This document shows positions 7,118-9,471 of a DNA stretch of 9,471 nucleotides, piece after piece (position 1 is the stretch's first letter; each line of letters begins with the position of its first letter). Made by a program: the position numbers and the translations under genes. Origin of the DNA: Bacteroidetes bacterium ADurb.Bin302 (GTDB lineage: Bacteria > Bacteroidota > Bacteroidia > Bacteroidales > Paludibacteraceae); the NCBI GenBank assembly GCA_002069025.1, contig MWBK01000093.1, positions 1 to 9,471 of the forward strand, read 5' to 3'. The notes beneath the pieces were generated by a model. That model was not told the DNA's origin. It saw only the letters and a program-made list of their open reading frames with translations, and did no database searches.

Positions 7118-7153
7118 AATGAGGCTGCATCTTGGATGCAGCCTCATTTTTTT
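7118..7153 (+). terminator. Strong intrinsic terminator of the beta-barrel gene
   Basis: A perfect 14-bp stem (AATGAGGCTGCATC with GATGCAGCCTCATT, 7118-7131 and 7135-7148) encloses a TTG loop and runs into a T tract ending at 7153. It begins 26 bases after the stop codon. Confidence 0.93.
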
Positions 7154-7337
7154 ATATACCCGAAAGATAATTTCTAAAACATTTAGATTGCATTACAATT
7201 GTACACACTGACGAGTATATAAAATCTGCATGCAAATAATAAATTATGTATAATTAAGCTTCTGATTTGTTGTGTTTTGCAGTTTGAAGTTAAAAAATAC
7301 TACGTATATACGATTTCCCTTTTTTACACGTTAGTTA
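7154..7337. other. AT-rich intergenic DNA without a visible gene
   Basis: Together with the terminator before it and the promoter after it, this makes up the 316-base gap between the beta-barrel gene and ruvA. I found no plausible reading frame on either strand and no RNA fold I would call. The only notable item is the sequence GTTAAAAAATACTAC at 7289-7303, which is repeated exactly at 3611-3625. Confidence 0.6.
7289..7303. repeat. Second copy of the 15-bp intergenic sequence
   Basis: Identical to 3611-3625 in the same orientation. It lies 58 bases upstream of the ruvA -7 box. Both copies also have GTTTTGCAG a short, unequal distance upstream (about 16 and 5-6 bases), so similarity may extend beyond the 15 bases. 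Confidence 0.5.
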
Positions 7338-7368
7338 TTGTGTAAGATAAAGGTTTTTCGTACCTTTG
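7338..7368 (+). promoter_or_regulatory. Promoter of ruvA-sprA
   Basis: TTG (7338-7340) and TACCTTTG (7361-7368) are separated by 20 bases, a good fit to the Bacteroidetes -33/-7 arrangement (TTTG or TTG with TAnnTTTG). The predicted start is near 7375, about 34 bases before the ruvA ATG. Confidence 0.7.
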
Positions 7369-7408
7369 ACGGCTTTTATTGGTTTTCACCTTTCAATGCT
7401 ATTTATTT

Positions 7409-7996
7409 ATGTTTGAGTTCATTAAAGGAGATGTTGTGGAATTAACTCCCACACTGGCAATATTGGAGAATAATGGTATAGCATATTCTATTAATATTAC
7501 CATATCTACATATACTGCGATACAAGGAAAGAAAAATGTCTGCTTGTACTTGTATGAGGCTATTCGCGAGGATGCTTTCATATTGTATGGCTTTGCAGAA
7601 AAAACAGAAAGACAAATGTTTTTGTTGCTTATTTCCGTTTCGGGAGTTGGTGCGGGTACAGCCCGTGTGATATTGTCTTCTGTTTCTGTGCCGGAGTTAC
7701 AAGCGGCAATTGCCGGCGGCAATGAGGCATTATTTAAAGGAGTTAAAGGCATTGGTTTGAAAACAGCGCAAAGAATTATAATTGATTTAAAAGATAAGGT
7801 TCTTTCAATACAAACAGTTCCGGGTGCAATAAATATATCTTCTGCTTTATCTGAAGTTCAGGAAGAGGCTGTTTCTGCACTTGTTATGTTAGGTTTTGCG
7901 GCTCCGGCAGTTAGAAAAGTAATATCAAAAATTGCAGAAGCCGATTCTTCACTTAGTGTAGAGATGATAATAAAGAAAGCCTTAAAAATGATGTAG
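7409..7996 (+). CDS. ruvA: Holliday junction branch-migration protein RuvA
   Basis: RuvA binds the four-way Holliday junction as a tetramer and loads the RuvB motor during recombinational repair in the cytoplasm. From the ATG at 7409 the protein has 195 residues (E. coli RuvA has 203). The N-terminal OB-fold domain (1-62) begins MFEFIKGDVVEL and contains the NNGIAYSI and AFILYGF segments typical of the family. Domain II has two helix-hairpin-helix motifs, VSGVGAGTARVIL (77-89) and VKGIGLKTAQRII (112-124). A linker follows, then the C-terminal RuvB-contacting helices (about 148-195, EEAVSALVMLGF). A TTG ten codons upstream is in frame but lies only a few bases after the predicted transcription start, so the ATG is preferred. 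sprA starts 4 bases after the stop, in the same transcript. Confidence 0.96.
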   Translation: MFEFIKGDVVELTPTLAILENNGIAYSINITISTYTAIQGKKNVCLYLYEAIREDAFILYGFAEKTERQMFLLLISVSGVGAGTARVILSSVSVPELQAAIAGGNEALFKGVKGIGLKTAQRIIIDLKDKVLSIQTVPGAINISSALSEVQEEAVSALVMLGFAAPAVRKVISKIAEADSSLSVEMIIKKALKMM

Positions 7997-8000
7997 CCCC

Positions 8001-9471
8001 TTGAAAAAATCGATAGAAAAAATATTTCTTATTTTAGCTTTGTTATGTGGAATGGTGCTCATTCCTGCATGGGCTGTTGAACCTGTATCTGATGAAGATA
8101 CACCTAATAACGCCGAACTTGCACAAGATACATCGAAGCCTCGTTATCAGACAAATAAGATATATCCTGAGACTCAATCCGATTTAGAAGAATCGGCTCC
8201 TATTGATCTGCCGGCTCCGGAAAATATTAAAACAAAAATAGATTACGATCCAACTACAGGTAAATTCTTTTTTAATCCTCAATTAGGTGAAGAAAACGTA
8301 TCAACTCCATTTTATTTGAATAGCGATGAATATTATGATTATTCTGCAAAAAAATCTTTAGAATCATATTATCTGTCTAAGAATAGGGAAGAAAAAAAAT
8401 CTAAGCATCAATTGTCTTTGACCGAAATGAAATTCGATATAGGTCAGGCTGATAAAGTTTTTGGTCCCGGAGGTGTACAATTAAAATTACAAGGATCAGC
8501 CGAGCTTGATTTTGGATTGGATTTTAAAAAGTTAAAGGATCCATCATTGAACGAGCGTTCTCAAAATCCCGCTCCAACATTTGATTTTGATGAAAAAATT
8601 CAATTGAGTGTAGATGGTTCTGTCGGAGATAAATTGAAGTTTGGCTTAAATTACAACACAGAGGCAACATTCGATTTTGACCAATCTTTACTAAAATTGC
8701 AATATGAAGGCAAAGAAGATGATATTATAAAGAAAATTGAAGCAGGAAATGTTAGTATGCCTCTTACCGGTTCTTTGATAACCGGAAATACCAGCTTATT
8801 CGGTTTTAAGGCCGACTTGCAATTCGGTAAATTAAAAATTAATGCTGTAATATCACAACAAGAATCAGAAGGTAAGACCCTTAATACCAGCGGTGCACAA
8901 ACAACTGATTATGAAATACGAGCTGATGCTTATGATGAAAACAGACACTATTTTTTATCTCACTATTTCAGAGAACATTATGATGAATGGATGTCAGAAC
9001 TCCCTAATATTTCGTCAGGCATATCTATAGGTGAAATTGAAGTATGGATAACAAATAAAAATACCATTAATTACGATAATACTTCAAATGTTGTTGGTTT
9101 TGCTGATATTGCAGAACCTAATCGTATATATAATTCTTCATTTATATCAACAGGCAATCCAACAGTTCCTGATAACGCTGCAAATACATTGTTTGCGGAT
9201 GTAGTGCAATCAATTGGCGGACTTCCCAATATTTATGAGGTCGACACTTACCTACGTTCATTTACGATGCAAAGCACCATTGACTATGTTAAATTGGAGG
9301 GTGCAAGAAAATTGGAATCTTCTGAATATACCATCAACAAAGAACTTGGTTATATATCTTTAAAATCGGCATTGAATAATGATGAAATGCTGGCCGTTGC
9401 ATATCAATATACATACAAAGGCAAGGTATACAATGTCGGTGAATTGTCTAAGGGATCTGAGCCGACCAAAC
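8001..9471 (+). CDS. sprA: T9SS outer-membrane translocon SprA/Sov (N-terminal 490 codons; runs off the right edge)
   Basis: SprA (Sov in Porphyromonas) is the giant outer-membrane beta-barrel through which T9SS cargo leaves the cell; full proteins are about 2400-2500 residues, so roughly a fifth is here. I start it at TTG 8001, 4 bases after ruvA, because only that start gives a complete signal peptide: KKSIEK, then the hydrophobic ILALLCGMVLI, with cleavage after PAWA (residue 25). The next internal ATG would cut this in half. Recognisable stretches are FGPGGVQLKLQGSAELDFG, then KLKFGLNYNTEATFDFD, then the hallmark IEAGNVSMPLTGSLITG continuing with SLFGFKADLQFGKL and VISQQESEG. From memory, sprA beside ruvA is also the arrangement in Flavobacterium johnsoniae. 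The gene is intact up to the edge. It would export the T9SS-tagged proteins encoded at 4201-6409. Confidence 0.95.
   Translation, partial: MKKSIEKIFLILALLCGMVLIPAWAVEPVSDEDTPNNAELAQDTSKPRYQTNKIYPETQSDLEESAPIDLPAPENIKTKIDYDPTTGKFFFNPQLGEENVSTPFYLNSDEYYDYSAKKSLESYYLSKNREEKKSKHQLSLTEMKFDIGQADKVFGPGGVQLKLQGSAELDFGLDFKKLKDPSLNERSQNPAPTFDFDEKIQLSVDGSVGDKLKFGLNYNTEATFDFDQSLLKLQYEGKEDDIIKKIEAGNVSMPLTGSLITGNTSLFGFKADLQFGKLKINAVISQQESEGKTLNTSGAQTTDYEIRADAYDENRHYFLSHYFREHYDEWMSELPNISSGISIGEIEVWITNKNTINYDNTSNVVGFADIAEPNRIYNSSFISTGNPTVPDNAANTLFADVVQSIGGLPNIYEVDTYLRSFTMQSTIDYVKLEGARKLESSEYTINKELGYISLKSALNNDEMLAVAYQYTYKGKVYNVGELSKGSEPTK

Noticed and set aside
7379..7408. RuvA start at TTG 7379
   Set aside because: It adds ten residues not typical of RuvA and lies only a few bases after the predicted transcription start; the ATG at 7409 gives the canonical MFEFIKG start.

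Overview
The window is AT-rich chromosomal DNA from a member of the Bacteroidetes (Bacteroidota), most likely a Bacteroidales-type organism with a type IX secretion system (T9SS). The evidence is a sprA gene directly behind ruvA, C-terminal T9SS sorting domains on two secreted proteins, Bacteroides-type surface-protein families (DUF4465, YncE/DUF5074-like), TAnnTTTG promoter boxes and mostly weak or absent Shine-Dalgarno sequences.

Left part (1-3539, minus strand): a compact efflux operon, read right to left as TetR-type regulator, small lipoprotein of unknown function, periplasmic adaptor (membrane fusion) lipoprotein, and an RND inner-membrane pump that runs off the window edge at base 1. 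The genes overlap or sit 3-9 bases apart. The outer-membrane TolC-like partner is not visible.

Middle (3732-6409): a damaged surface-protein locus. A minus-strand fragment resembling the C-terminus of a DUF4143-type ATPase abuts, at about 3883, a plus-strand fragment holding the C-terminal quarter of a YncE/DUF5074 (BtuG-like) beta-propeller. Both N-termini are missing at the same point, which fits one deletion between two divergent genes. Downstream lie two intact secreted proteins: a 377-residue cell-surface protein and a 344-residue DUF4465 protein. In gut Bacteroides these families occur with BtuB/BtuG corrinoid uptake genes (from memory). Here neither has a lipobox and both end in T9SS-type sorting sequences, so they look like T9SS cargo.

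Right part (6552-9471): a monocistronic small outer-membrane beta-barrel gene with its own promoter box and a strong intrinsic terminator; then ruvA (Holliday-junction binding) behind a good promoter; then, 4 bases later and from a TTG start, the N-terminal 490 codons of sprA, the T9SS outer-membrane translocon, which is cut by the window end. Cargo and export channel therefore lie within a few kilobases of each other. No tRNA, rRNA, CRISPR array or intact mobile element was seen.
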